DNA of 64,000 nucleotides from Eleusine coracana subsp. coracana (taxonomy: Eukaryota; Streptophyta; Magnoliopsida; Poales; Poaceae). The notes under the pieces are model-generated. The model ran no database searches, was not told where the DNA came from, and worked only from the letters and a program-made list of their open reading frames with translations. Below are positions 1-11,800 of the stretch, piece by piece (the first letter of the stretch is position 1; each line of letters starts with the position of its first letter). Location of the stretch: contig CM064434.1 in the NCBI GenBank assembly GCA_032690845.1, positions 7,690,108-7,754,107 of the forward strand. Reading direction: 5' to 3'. Made by a program: the position numbers and the translations under genes.

Positions 1-2199
1 TAAAAATAAAATTTCCTCAAGCCAAAATACAACCCTGCAAGCAAAAACTTTGAAGCAAAATTAAATTTCTATAAAACATGGGCCAAATAATTACATCAGA
101 ATTATGGTAATAATAAAATAGAATTTTGGGCCAAAAACCAGAATTTTATTCCAATAAGAAATCAATCAATTAAATGGTTTAAACGAAGAATTGAATTAAA
201 TTTAATTAATAATTCTAATTAAATTATTTCTTTTCTAGCCAAATAGACTTCACTAATGAATTGTCCATATCCTAATTAACCCACCCTTAAAATTTCAGAT
301 TAATTGGACTTAAGGAAGTGTTTTAATCAATTAAAACAGAACTAGGGACTTCTTTGCAAGCTTTTCAAAAACCTGAGGACTTTTCTGAAAAATTGCTTGT
401 CCCCTTCCTCCTGTCGCCTCTCCCGCGTGCACGCGCCGCGCGATTCTCTGCTGCCGCCTTGGTACTCGCCGCCGCACTCCCGCGCGCTCCCACTCCCTGC
501 CGTCGCATCACCGCTGCGGCCAACCCGCTAGACGCCGCTGCTCCGCGTCCCCTTCACCCTGCACGAGGCCGACGTCTCTGCCACCATGGCTACTGCCACC
601 GCCTTGATTCCCGACCGTCGATAGCTTTCTCTACGCCAACAAGCCTCAATTCCGCGCGTGATCGCCTCGTCCCATCAACCGGCCTCGCCTCGATGCCCTC
701 TGATCTCGCGCACGCGGCTAGCCGCCGCTGCTCCGCGTCTCCTTTGCCTCTGCCCAAGGCATTGCTGCACCGCCGCGTCGCTTCGCTTTGCCACGCTCCT
801 CGTTTCCCGGCTCCCGACCGCTCCCCGTCGCCCAGCAGCACCAGAGCCTGCGCGTGATCGCGGGCCGCCGTCGGCGCCATCTGAAATTCCTTCTTCCTAG
901 TGAGCCATTCTGTTCCCCTCCCTTTCGTAAAGACGCGCCATCACTTCCTGGTCACACCTAACCTTTTTCCCCCTGGGTTCACTGCCCCAGCTTGCCGGCG
1001 CAACACTTTTCCTCGGCTGACCCCCTCTGTGCCGTCGTACCCGAGCCGCCTCCACAGTGAGCCCCACCTTCCGGCCTTCCCCGACGTTCGCCGACCTGAT
1101 GCCGATCCCCGCCATGCCCCCGTGAAGCTCTGGTCGAAGACGGCGTCCAAGTTCCCGCCTTGTAGCAGAAACGCGAAGTCGCCGAACCTCTGCCTCCTGC
1201 CGCCTCTCATCGTCGACTACCCTCCGGTGAGTTTTCCACTTCGCGAACCCCCCTAGCCTCCCCGCCTCGCCGCGTGCATCATTTCCCCTCTCCCGCGGCG
1301 AGCTTTCGGCCACCCTAGTGCCCTACGGTGAGCCCTCTGGCCGCGCGCCACCGTGCTCCGGCACAGCCGCCTGGCAGCTGAGCTGGCGCCTAGTTGGCAC
1401 TGATGGGTCGTCACGTGGCTGCTGACATGGCCCTGCGTGGCAATTGTTTAAAACCCAGAAAATACCAGAAAAATTGCTGAAACTTCTAAAATGCTTAGTA
1501 AATTCATTTTAAGTCCAAATGGCCTCAAACCAATTTTGTTAGCTTCGTAATAAAGCGCTTTATTTTAGTAAAATAATAACCAACTGCCTCTATTATTATA
1601 TTTTTGTTAATTAAATAACTTGAGTAAACACTAATTAATTCCTTATTAATTCTGTACAAGCAGTTTAATTCCAATCTTTTGCATACACTGTTAATTCATA
1701 TTAATACATCACCTTGATTTTTGGCTAAGTCAAATCTGCAGTATTTAATATCCTATTAAATAAGTGATGTTTTAACTTTAATAAATGCTAGTAAATAAAT
1801 TAATACTGTTTAGAGGCTATAACTTGGTGAAAATGCACTTCATTTCTGTCTCTGTTCATAATAAATCACTCAAGTCCAGAATCAGTTTTTTACTATTTTA
1901 ATTGTTTAATTGTTCTGAAGCTATATCAACCCTAATTAAATGATCCACACACATGAAATAATGAAAGTCTAATTTGCTTCCTTGAAGCATATGGCTTCGA
2001 GAACTTGTTAATAAGGTTGTTAACATCAAAACACTAATGCAATATGCATCCATCATTTCGTTGCATTTATCATATCATTGCATGTAACGGTGTTTCAACA
2101 CTACCTTAAACCCTTGTTCAACAATAGGTAACGACACTCAGGAGCAGGAGCCCAACGTCCAACAGGACCAAGAGCTTGAAGAACAAGAGACTGTAGTAG
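1..2199 (+). mobile_element. Truncated 5' LTR of a Tekay-type Ty3 retrotransposon
   Basis: From its first bases this stretch matches 8897-11170 in order, which lies in the 3' LTR. The left end is outside the window. Homology stops abruptly at about 2199 (3' LTR position about 11170), so the last roughly 1.35 kb of the LTR and the primer-binding site are missing. The segment 479-832 has no counterpart in the 3' LTR. No TATA box equivalent to the one at 9613 is present here. Proline/alanine-rich ORFs in the GC-rich part (350-1310) are composition artefacts. Confidence 0.85.
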
Positions 2200-3203
2200 C
2201 TATTAGGGTTGGTGATAATCCTAACGGGTTATGCTTGAGTTGGCTTTTATTTGGTTTTCTTTGGCATTTAAAGTTCGCTCGCAAGGATTGTGGCTTTGCG
2301 GGACGATTCTTCCCATGAATCGTTGCCAACATTTTTTTTCCTTTTGGCTCCTTGACAAGTGTTGGAGCGTAGAGTTCACTCGCGAGGGCTATGGTTTCAC
2401 GAGATGGTTTCTTCCATAAACCATGCCAACTTTTCATTAGTAATGCTAATCAGAATATGTTTATGAGCATTGGTTCGCTTGCGAGAACCATGGTTGCAAG
2501 GCGGTTCGCTCCGTGAACCGTTGTAGAATTTCCCTTATTTTTGTAAGTTTCACTTAATTTAATGTAATATTTCTACAATGAGTTTTTCTGTAGGTACACT
2601 AACACCATTAGTACAACACTTAGTGACTACGTGATGAGTGCAGGTCGTCACTAAATTTTCATGCCGCTAAGTACCGACAATATAGGTGTGTGTTGTGTGG
2701 AACGATAGGTAATTAAATTGAACTTTTGCATCATGCATCCCTTTATAACTTAACTAAAATTTGCTCTCTCCTTACTTACCCACCTCTGAAATAAAAGTTT
2801 GCAAGTTTGATAAGTACAAAAATTTGAAATACAAGTCTAGATTATTAAGCTAACAACAATCTGTCAACTTTGTGTTTTTAACACATCCCTGAACTTGCAA
2901 AAATCATAAGTCCAGTTCTACTTGGAATTTTTGGGAGTACAAATACAATCTGGAAAACTATGAAAGTCTATTGTATCGTGGTACCAAGTACCAGTTCTGT
3001 AGATTTTGTTTTTTGGACACAATACTTGATTTCTGACTGCCGCACAGTCAAGACCGAATCTGTTAAAAATCTATCTCCGTATTATTGCCCCTTGAGGCTG
3101 GAAAATGGAAACCAAAAATTTGTTTCTGTATTTCATGAAGTTGTACATGAAATGCACTTCACTTTAAGGAAGATTCTGACTCATTCAGATTTCACCCTTG
3201 TAG
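2200..3203 (+). other. Leader between truncated 5' LTR and ORF0
   Basis: This is non-coding sequence between the LTR breakpoint and ORF0. It holds three related hairpin units in its first 330 bp and is AT-rich afterwards. No sequence resembling a tRNA-Met primer-binding site is visible, which fits a deletion that removed the LTR end and the PBS together. Confidence 0.6.
2273..2524 (+). repeat. Three diverged hairpin repeats, about 100 bp period
   Basis: Units begin at 2273, 2374 and 2473. Each ends in a hairpin with a 7-bp stem and a 7-nt loop. Stems are ACGATTC/GAATCGT (2303-2323), ATGGTTT/AAACCAT (2404-2424) and GCGGTTC/GAACCGT with one G-T pair (2501-2521). Loops are TTCCCAT, CTTCCAT and GCTCCGT. 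A weaker 5-bp hairpin with an 8-nt loop opens each unit (AGTTC, AGTTC or GGTTC with a matching arm). Stem bases differ between copies but pairing is kept. Confidence 0.75.
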
Positions 3204-4076
3204 ATGGCTGAAAACAATTTCCAAGCTCCACCAGGTTGGGAAATCACCGACGGTCTGGAGATCCCTGGGATGACTCAACTCTTTTGGTGTGTCCTTCAGG
3301 GTTATGGACATGATATCCCTCCCACCTACATTGGAAAGACCATTGAGGAGAATGGAATCACTTCCTGTGTAGTCCATGTCACAGTTCCCACCAACTATTC
3401 CTTCTTACCGGCATGGGAGTCATGGACTATCAGTGTCACTGGCGTGGACCTACTCACTACTTGGAGTGTTGCTGCCCACAAAGCCCTCACTCTGTTTTGC
3501 GAACTCCATAAGCATGAGGTCACTGGAACACCGGTAACCTTGATATCCATTGACAATATGGAAGACCCTGAGTGGAACCGTCGACTGGATTTTGTCTTCG
3601 ATCCAAACCACCCACTGTATCGTCCAACGCTACATGTGGTAGAGTGTTATGGACTCTCCCTATTTGGCATATGCAAGAACTTGTACCGTCAACTGTACAT
3701 GTTTCGGGCCGCACTTCGGCTTTCCAAAGCCGAAAAGCAAGCCAAGATTCTGGAAATTGCAGAATTGAACCAACAAGTACAAGCGAAGAATGAAGAGATG
3801 GATATGATCATCGAAGAGCGTGACCAAGTTATTGGAGATGCTGACATCATGGAATCTGAACTGCAGGAGCTTCAAGTCGAATTTGACGCCTTCAAGGCTA
3901 CCCACCTCCCCATCATAGATAACTGGGATGAGATCCCTATGGAGTATGGAAAGCAAGTGGATGAAGAGATGGAGCAAGCAGAAAATGTTGATGTAGAGCT
4001 GATGGAACCAGGAGAGCCAGAAGAATCGTTGGGACCGCCAGAACCCAACGAGCGGATAGTCATAGACCAGGAGTAG
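3204..4076 (+). CDS. ORF0: extra ORF upstream of gag in Tekay/RIRE3-type element
   Basis: An uninterrupted 290-codon frame lies between the leader and gag. Residues about 5-165 form a globular, tryptophan- and proline-containing region (begins MAENNFQAPPGW; includes LPAWESWTISVTG and ALTLFCELHKHEV). Residues about 170-225 are heptad-like and charged, probably a coiled coil. The tail from about 235 is very acidic and ends in VIDQE. Rice RIRE3 and RIRE8 are reported to carry an ORF0 in this position, and similar proteins are common in grass repeats; I know of no assigned function. It ends 220 bp before the gag ATG at 4297. It has no stop, while the adjoining gag-pol has many. It could instead be read as a host gene fragment, but position and chromovirus context favour ORF0. 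Confidence 0.75.
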   Translation: MAENNFQAPPGWEITDGLEIPGMTQLFWCVLQGYGHDIPPTYIGKTIEENGITSCVVHVTVPTNYSFLPAWESWTISVTGVDLLTTWSVAAHKALTLFCELHKHEVTGTPVTLISIDNMEDPEWNRRLDFVFDPNHPLYRPTLHVVECYGLSLFGICKNLYRQLYMFRAALRLSKAEKQAKILEIAELNQQVQAKNEEMDMIIEERDQVIGDADIMESELQELQVEFDAFKATHLPIIDNWDEIPMEYGKQVDEEMEQAENVDVELMEPGEPEESLGPPEPNERIVIDQE

Positions 4077-4296
4077 ATGAGTTGGTCGTATGTGAGCTAT
4101 AGTGCGTCCGCAATACCATAGTTAGGCATCGATGCACGTATGGATGAGTTAGTGTGATGATTATCCATGTACCCAACTTTAATTTGTGAAATTGGTTGTC
4201 ATTTCTTAATTCCTTAGAGCACTCTTGCAAGTTTCTACACCTATGTCTTGTGGAAAATTTTTAAGAATGACTAATGTGTAGAGTGTAAATTGCAGC

Positions 4297-5880
4297 ATGG
4301 TGCGAACTCAAAACCAGGATGACCCAGAGAGCTCTCAACAGGGAGCTAATGCTCAGCCTTCGCTAGCTGATGTTCTGGCTGCAGCGCTCAACCGACAGCA
4401 GAATGATTCCGAGTTGCTCTGCCGATTGGTTGATATCACATCCCACTTGGTTGGACATGGGGGCAACCGCAACAACAACCTGCCCTGACAGTGCACTTAC
4501 TCAGACTTTCTGGGTACGCACCCGCCAACCTTCGAGCGTGCCAGAGAGCCCCTGGACGCCGACCACTGGCTGCGTCAGACCGAGTCTAAGTTTGGTCTGC
4601 TTGACTACACTGAGCACCAGAAGGTTCTATTCGCTGCCCAGCAACTCCAAGGCCCTGCTGGTGCCTGGTGGGTGAACCACGTTGCTTCACTACCCGCTGG
4701 GACCCGTGTCAAGTGGAATGAGTTTTGAACTGCCTTTTGAGCTCATTTCATACCAGCCGGTCTTGTGCAAAGGAAGTTTCAGGAGTTCATGAACCTGAAA
4801 CAAGGAGGGAGGAATGTCCTCCAATATTCTGAGGCGTTCAACCATCTTACTCAGTATGCCACTGAGTATGTCAATACTAAGGAGAAGAAGAGGTATGCTT
4901 TCCTGCATGGCATGAATGCCGCCTTGAAGGAGCGTCTGACCTGGCAGACGACCGGCACCTACAATGACCTGGCCAATGCTGCTATTGTCCAGGAGGGTGC
5001 CATGCACCAAGTTAAGGAAGATGAGCGCAAAAGGAAGGCCCCTGCTAGTGCCTCTGCTGCCCCGCAGGCGAAGCATCACCTGGTGTACACTTCACCGTCT
5101 AGACAGCGGTACCGGACGTCCCCGCAGCAGCAGTTTCAGCACCCTAGGCCACAACAGCAGCAATACTTTCCGCCCCGTGCACCTCGGTAGTAGCAGCAAC
5201 AACACACTCAGTACCGTTCACCCTACCAGCAGCAGGGAAGTCAGAATGCACGTGCTCCCCAGCCTGTCAGTCGTGGAGGTAACTACCCATGCTACAACTG
5301 TGGTCGCACCGGCCACTTCGCTAGAGAATGTACAACACCCAGGCGCAACAACAACAATCAGCGCCCTCCGCAAAACAAGACTGTGAATGCACCGTCTCGT
5401 GGTGCCCAAGTGAACTACACCAGCGCTGAAGATATTCCTCAGGGTGCTCCCATGCTGACCGGTATACTCTCACTTTACCGTCGGCATGTTCTCACTCTTT
5501 TCAATTCTGGTGCTACTCATAATTTTATTAGTAGAACTTGTGTGCAAAAACATAATCTCCACACCACCACTATAAATCAGTGCTTTACTGTCCGTTCCCC
5601 AGCTGGACAAATTCTAGCTAATGAAATAGTAAGCAAAGCTCCACTAGAAATCAATCAGAAAATCTACCCCACTGATTTTATCATGCTCCATAATCAAGAG
5701 ATTGACCTAATTATTGGCATGAAGTGGATGAAAACCCATAGAGCCATGTTGGATATAGAGCCCCGTGTGGTTCATTTGAACTCTCCCCTACATGGTATAG
5801 ACACAGTAACATCTCCCCGAGGGATCTGGTTGTCTATCATTTGGAAGGACCATCACTTGAGAACATCCCATTGTCTGTGA
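4297..5880 (+). pseudogene. Tekay-type gag and protease, broken
   Basis: The ATG at 4297 opens a gag frame with in-frame stops at 4486, in the 4725-4740 region and at 5188. Recognisable parts are the retrotransposon gag domain (about 4500-5000, with GPAGAWWVNHV and the QYSEAFNHLTQYA stretch), a Q-rich linker, and a CCHC zinc knuckle near 5290-5331 (CYNCGRTGHFARECT). An aspartic protease region follows from about 5455. The usual catalytic DSG appears as NSG (codon at 5503-5505), so the active-site Asp is lost. The frame ends at 5880 and pol continues in another frame. It would have supplied capsid/nucleocapsid and protease. Confidence 0.85.
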
Positions 5881-7178
5881 GTACCCTGACGTATTCCCGA
5901 AAGATATTTCTGGACTTCTACCTGATCGTGAAGTAGAATTCGAGATTGAGCTCCAGCCAGGAACTTCTCCCATATCCCGACGTCCCTATAAAATGGCTCC
6001 AAATGAGCTAGCTGAATTGAAGAAATAGTTGAATGAGTTGCTGGAAAAAGGATTTATTCGCCCAAGTACTTCACCTTGGGGGCTGTCCTGCCATTTTTGT
6101 GAAGAAGAAGGACAAGTCTCTGCGTCTTGTTGTTGATTACCGGCCTCTTAATGAAGTCACCATCAAGAATAAGTACCCGCTGCCCCGTATTGATATTATT
6201 TTGGATCAATTGGTTGGTGCCAAGGTCTTTTCCAAAATTGACCTTCGGTCGGGTTATCATCAGATCAAGATCAGAGCGGAAGATATTCCGAAGACTGCAT
6301 TCTCTACTAGATACGGATTATTCGAATATCTAGTAATGTCCTTTGGATTGACAAATGCGCCTGCCTATTTCATGTATCTCATGAATTCAGTCTTCATGCC
6401 AGAGCTAGACAAATTCATGGTAGTATTCATTGATGACATTCTTATCTATTCGAAGTTCAAGGAAGAACATGCCGAACATCTTCGTATTGTTCTTCAGCGT
6501 CTACAAGATCACAAGTTGTTTGCTAAATTCAGCAAGTGTGAATTTTGGTTGGATCGTGTGCCATTCCTTGGTCACATAGTTTCAGCCGAAGGTATCTCTG
6601 TAGACCCAAGCAAGGTCTAAGATGTGCTAGATTGGAAGCCACCGAAAACTGTCCACTAAGTTCGTAGTTTCCTCGGACTAGCTGGATACTAACGGAGGTT
6701 CATTCCTAATTTCTCTCAGTTGACCAAACCCATCACCGAGCTGCTGAAAAAGGATAAGAAGTTTGATTGGAGCAACAATTGTGAAGAAGCTTTTCAGAAA
6801 TTGAAGACATTGTTGACTACTACCCCCGTACTAGCTCAACCAGACATCATCAAGCTATTTGACGTGTATTGTGATGCATCTGGGATAGGACTTGGATGTG
6901 TGCTCATGCAGGATGGTCGTGTCATTGTCTATGCATCTCGACAACTGTGGAAGCATGAAGAGCACTATCCTGCTCATGATGTGGAACTAGCTACCGTTGT
7001 CCTTGCACTAAAAATCTGGAGGCATTATTTGCTCGGTAATTTAGAGCACATCTATACAGATCACACGAGCTTGAAGTACATATTTACTCAGACTGATCTG
7101 AACATGAGACAACGTTGATGGCTAGAATTAATTAAGGACTATAATCTAGAGATTCATTACCACCCAGGCAAGGCTAAT
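5881..7178 (+). pseudogene. Tekay-type reverse transcriptase-RNase H, broken
   Basis: This continues pol in a new frame relative to gag. The reverse transcriptase is clear: VVDYRPLNEVTIKNKYPLPR, KIDLRSGYHQIKI, the catalytic VVFIDDILIYS near 6420-6450, and FLGHIVSAEGI. Stops interrupt it at about 6027, 6618 and in 6650-6692. RNase H follows (FDVYCDASGIGLG, ELATVVLALKIWRHYL, IYTDHTSLKYI), with the CDAS, ELA and TDH residues present, then a stop at 7116. The order PR-RT-RH-IN is that of Ty3/Metaviridae. The density of stops means no functional product. Confidence 0.85.
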
Positions 7179-8776
7179 GTGGTCGTCGACGCTCTGAGTC
7201 GAAAGATACACTGCAATAATCTAGTGATAGACCGTAGCAATGAAGCGAGTACCATAGAACCCAGCCTACATATATTGCCTGCCCTAGTGATCAGCAATCT
7301 CAGTATTCATTCCACCATTCGTGATGAGGTCATTGCTGCACAGAAAAGAGACGTTGGAATGAAGTACATTCGAGAGAACATTAAGAGTGGCAAGGCCAAA
7401 TGCTTCACACAAGATTCGGATGGTACCCTGTGGTTCAATAACCGACTAGTAGTACCCAAGGATTTTGAGCTTCATCGCAAAATCTTAGATGAAGCACATC
7501 ACTCTAAGTATTCCATTCATCCTGGAAGTAACAAGATGTACCAGGATCTGAAGAAGAATTTCTGGTGGACCAGAATGAAGCGAGAAGTTGCTCGATATGT
7601 CATGGAGTGCGATACCTGTCAGAGAGTTAAGGCCGACCATTTGAAACAGGCCGGACTACTTCAGCCATTGAGTATCCCCGCTTGGAAATGGGAAGATATA
7701 AGTATGGATTTCATTGTTGGCCTCTCTCTCACGTCTCAGAAGCATGAATTGTTGACAGACTCACAAAGTCTGCTCACTTTCTATCAGTGAACACCAGATA
7801 CAGCGTACGACAGTATGCAGAGCTATACATAGCAAGAATTCTGTGTCTCCATGGAGTACCCAAGACCATTGTTACATATCATGGCTCGTAGTTTGTTGCT
7901 TGCTTCTGGGAGCAACTGCATGCATCTCTGGGTACTAAGTTGATTTGAAGTTCTGCTTATCATGCCACTACTGATGGACAAACTGAGCGTGTTAACCAAA
8001 TCTTGGAAGATATGCTTAGAGCATGTGTCTTAACACATGGTGGTAACTGGGATGAGTATTTACCGTATGCAGAATTCTCATACAACAACAGTTACCAAGA
8101 GAGTGTAAAAATGTCCCCTTTTGAAGCACTCTACGGTCAGAGTTGTAGAACACTGTTGAATTGGTCTGAATCTGGCGAAAGAGTAACTTTTGGTCCTGAC
8201 CTCGTCAAGGATGCAGAAGAAAAGGTTCAGACAATTCAAGCAAATCTCAAGGGTGCTAAATGTCATCAAGAAAAGTATGCAAACCGACGACATAGGCCAT
8301 TGTTTTTCAACAAGGATGATTTTGTCTATCTTCGAGTGTCACCAATGAAGGGCATTCAGCGTTTTGGAATCAAAGGAAAGTTAGCACCCCGCTATATCGG
8401 CCCTTTCAAAATCTTGGAGAGATGTGGACAAGTCGCCTACAAGCAGGAGTTACCCCCGAATCTGTCTGGAGTACATAACACGTTTCATGTGTCTCAACTG
8501 AAACGATGTCTCAAACCTTCAATTGATGTTGTCTTGGAAGAGTATGATCATCTTCAACTGGTCCTCACATACTCCGAGTACCCAATACAAATCCTTGATG
8601 AAAAAGAACGTGCAACCTGCAAAAGAACCCTGAAATTTTATAAAGTGCAATGGAGTAATCACTCAGAAGATGAATCCACCTGGGAATCGGAAGAATTTCT
8701 GAGTACTCATTACCCGGAATTCTGGTCTTCATTCACAGATAAATTTTTGCTCCTCTCTAGTCTGCTTTGTTCTTAA
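7179..8776 (+). pseudogene. Tekay-type integrase with C-terminal chromodomain, broken
   Basis: The HHCC zinc-binding region is near 7490-7640 (HHSKYSIHPG to CDTCQRVKADH). The core starts with MDFIVG near 7705. A frameshift/stop lies near 7790. The second catalytic Asp region near 7870-7885 reads TYHGS instead of the usual SDRGS. The third acidic residue is in TDGQTERVNQ near 7974. The intact 3' ORF (8003-8776) has a GPY/F-type module (LAPRYIGPFKILE) and a chromodomain (about 8570-8720; YPIQILDEKE, FYKVQWSNHSEDESTWE). The chromodomain identifies a chromovirus, best fit Tekay/Del. Chromodomains of this group are known to steer integration to chromatin. Confidence 0.85.
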
Positions 8777-8796
8777 TCTCGAGACGAGATTTCTTT

Positions 8797-8808
8797 AAGG
8801 AGGGAGGG
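8797..8808 (+). promoter_or_regulatory. Polypurine tract
   Basis: AAGGAGGGAGGG lies directly before the 3' LTR start at 8812. It would prime plus-strand DNA synthesis. Confidence 0.8.
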
Positions 8809-8811
8809 TTT

Positions 8812-11800
8812 TGACACCCAGGTGTCTCATTTCTTGCTTAGCACAAATTGCCAAAAATTTTGAACTCAAGTATGAGCATGAAATAATAGGAGCAAGTTAA
8901 AAATGGAATTTCCTCAAGCCAAAATACAACCCTGCAAGCAAAAACTTTGAAGCAAAATTAAATGTCTATAAAACATGGGCCAAATAATTACATCAGAATT
9001 ATGGTAATAATAAAATAGAATTTTAGGCCAAAAACCAAAATTTTATTCCAATAAGAAATCAATCAATTAAATGGTTTAAACCTCGAATTGATTTAACTTT
9101 AATTAATAATTCTAGTTAAATTATTTCTTTTCTGGCCAAATAGACTTCACTAATGAACTGTCCATATCCTAATTAACCCACCCTTAAAATTTCAGCTTAA
9201 TTGGACTTAAGGAAGTGTTTTAATCAATTAAAACAGAACTGGAGACTTCGTTGCAAGCTTTTCAAAAACCTGAGGACTTTTCTGAAAAATTGCTTGTCCC
9301 CTTCCTCCCGTCACGTCTCCTGTGCGCGCGCGCCGTGCGATTCTCTGCCGTCGCCTCGGTACTCGCCACCGCACTACAGCACCAGAGCCCACGCGTGATC
9401 GCCCCATCACCTCACCCTGCCCTTCTCCCTCGCCGCACGCTGCTACCAGCCAAGCCCACGAGTTACTTTCCCCTGCCGTGCTCTGCCTCTGCTGCCGCGC
9501 CCGCGCTGCTTTCTCCCCGCGCGCTCAACGGCTCCCCGAGACCCAGCGTTGCCTAAGCCAGGCACGCACACCTGCCTTTGGTGTCCGACCAAGAAACCGA
9601 GCCCCCTTGGCCTATAAATACTCCTCTGTTCACCCCTTTCCCTCCCATCCATTTTCCGCCATTACCAGAGTGAAGCTCGAGCTTGACCGCCATCGTTTCA
9701 CTGCCTCCCGAGCCCAGCCAAAGGCACCAAAGTACGCGCTTACTTCCCCGCTACCCTTCCACTCAATGGCTCGCGCAATCTTCTGGTGAGCTCGGCTAGT
9801 TTGAAGGATCTCTGGACTCTGCTCCTCGTCGGCCGTCGTCGACGCCATCTCAAATTCCTTCTTCCTGGTGAGCCATTCCGTTCCCCTCCCTTTCGTAAAG
9901 ACGCGTTATCACTTCCAGGTCACACCTAACCTTTTTCCCCCTGGGTTCACTGCCCCAGCTCACCGGTGCAACACTTTTCCCCGGCTGACCCCCTCTGCAC
10001 CGCCCTACCCGAGCCGCCTCCATGGTGAGCCCCACCTTCCGGCCTTCCCCGACGTTCGCCGACCTGATGCCGATCCCCACCATGCCTCCGTGAAGCTCTG
10101 GTCAAAGACGGCGTCGAAGTTTCCGCCTCGTAGCAGAAACGCGAAGTCATCGAACCTCTGCCTCCCACCGCCTCTCGTCGCCGACTACCCTCTAGTGAGT
10201 TTTCCACTTCGCGAACCCCCCTAGCCTCCCCGCCTCGCCGCGCGCATCATTTCCCCACTCCCGCGGTGAGCTTTCGGCCACCCTAGTGCCCTACGGCAAG
10301 CCCTCCGGCCGCACGCCGCCGTGCTCCAGCACAGCCGCCTGGCAGCTGAGCTGGCACCTAGTTGGCACTGATGTGTCGCCATGTGGCTGCTGACATGGCC
10401 CTGCATGGCAATTGTTTAAAACCCAGAAAATACCAGAAAAACTACTGAAACTTCTAAAATGCTTAGTAAATTCATTTTAAGTCCAAATGGCCTCAAACCA
10501 ATTTTGTTAGCTTCATAATAATGCGCTTTATTTTAGTAAAATAATAACTAACTGCCTTTGTTATTATATTTTTGTTAATTAAATAACTTGAGTAAACACT
10601 AATTAATTCCTTATTAATTCTGTACAAGCAGTTTAATTCCTATCTTTTGCATACACTGTTAATTCATACTATTACATCACCCTGATTTTTGGCTAAGTCA
10701 AATCTGCAGTATTTAATATCCTATTAATTAAGTGATGCTTTAACTTTAATAAATGCTAGTAAATAAAATAATACTGTCCAGAGGCTATAACTTGGTGAAA
10801 ATGCACTTCATGTATGTCTCTATTCATGATAAATCACTCAAGTCCAGAATCAGTTGTTTACTATTTTAATTGTTTAATTGTTCTGAAGCTATATCAACCC
10901 TAATTAAATGATCCACACACATGAAATAATGAAAATCTAATTTGCTTCCTTGAAGCATATGGCTTTGAGAACTTGTTAATAAGGTTGTTAACATCAAAAC
11001 ACTAATGCAATATGCATCCATCATTTCGTTGCATTTATCATATCATTGCATGTAACGGTGTTTCAACACTACCGTTAAACCCTTGTTCAACAATAGGTAA
11101 CGACACTCAGGAGCAGGAGCCCAATGTCCAGCAGGACCAAGAGCCTGAAGAACAAGAGACTGTAGTAGCTAACACTTGCGTTGATCCAGGCAAGCCCCGG
11201 TTCGCATTAGCCTCTTTATAAAGTTTTGCTAGTTTACATCACTACTAGTGTCTATTTTTATTTGTTGCATTAGGTCATAGGAGTTGCTTAAAACCCACCT
11301 TGCATGTTATCCCAAATGACCTATGCTACTGTTATTAGAACCTTGGTAGGATCGGTACTAAATGCTATGCTTAGTAATTAATAAGTCTCGGTAGTTATCA
11401 TGATTACTATGGAATAGATTTGATCACTAAAATGGAACTTATAAAAGGAGTTTATTCTTATGTATGGCCGGGCAGGGAATTTGTATGTGTAGGTTTGCAG
11501 CAACACATGGGTGTTGGCTGCGGTAGCCCTGTCTTGTCCACCCTAGGACCCGTCCGTGGTCGGCCCCTTGATCAAGTTTTGAACAGTACCTAGTAAACCG
11601 ATGTAGCATTAAAGGCCACTTATATCAAGGACGGTTAAGGTGCGTTGGTCTTAGGACCCCTTGGCTGCTGGAGTGGGCGGTCCATACCGCGAAGTACTGC
11701 TGGCAGGTCGGCATGCCCACTCGACGCCACACCAGGGTCTGGATGTGGGTGGTTTTTCTTGTGAAAGATTGCCATATACAACCTTAATTGGTGCGTATGT

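Noticed and set aside
354..900. Ala/Pro/Arg-rich ORFs on both strands in the 5' LTR
   Set aside because: They lie in GC-rich LTR sequence, overlap on both strands, are not kept in the matching 3' LTR, and show no domain.
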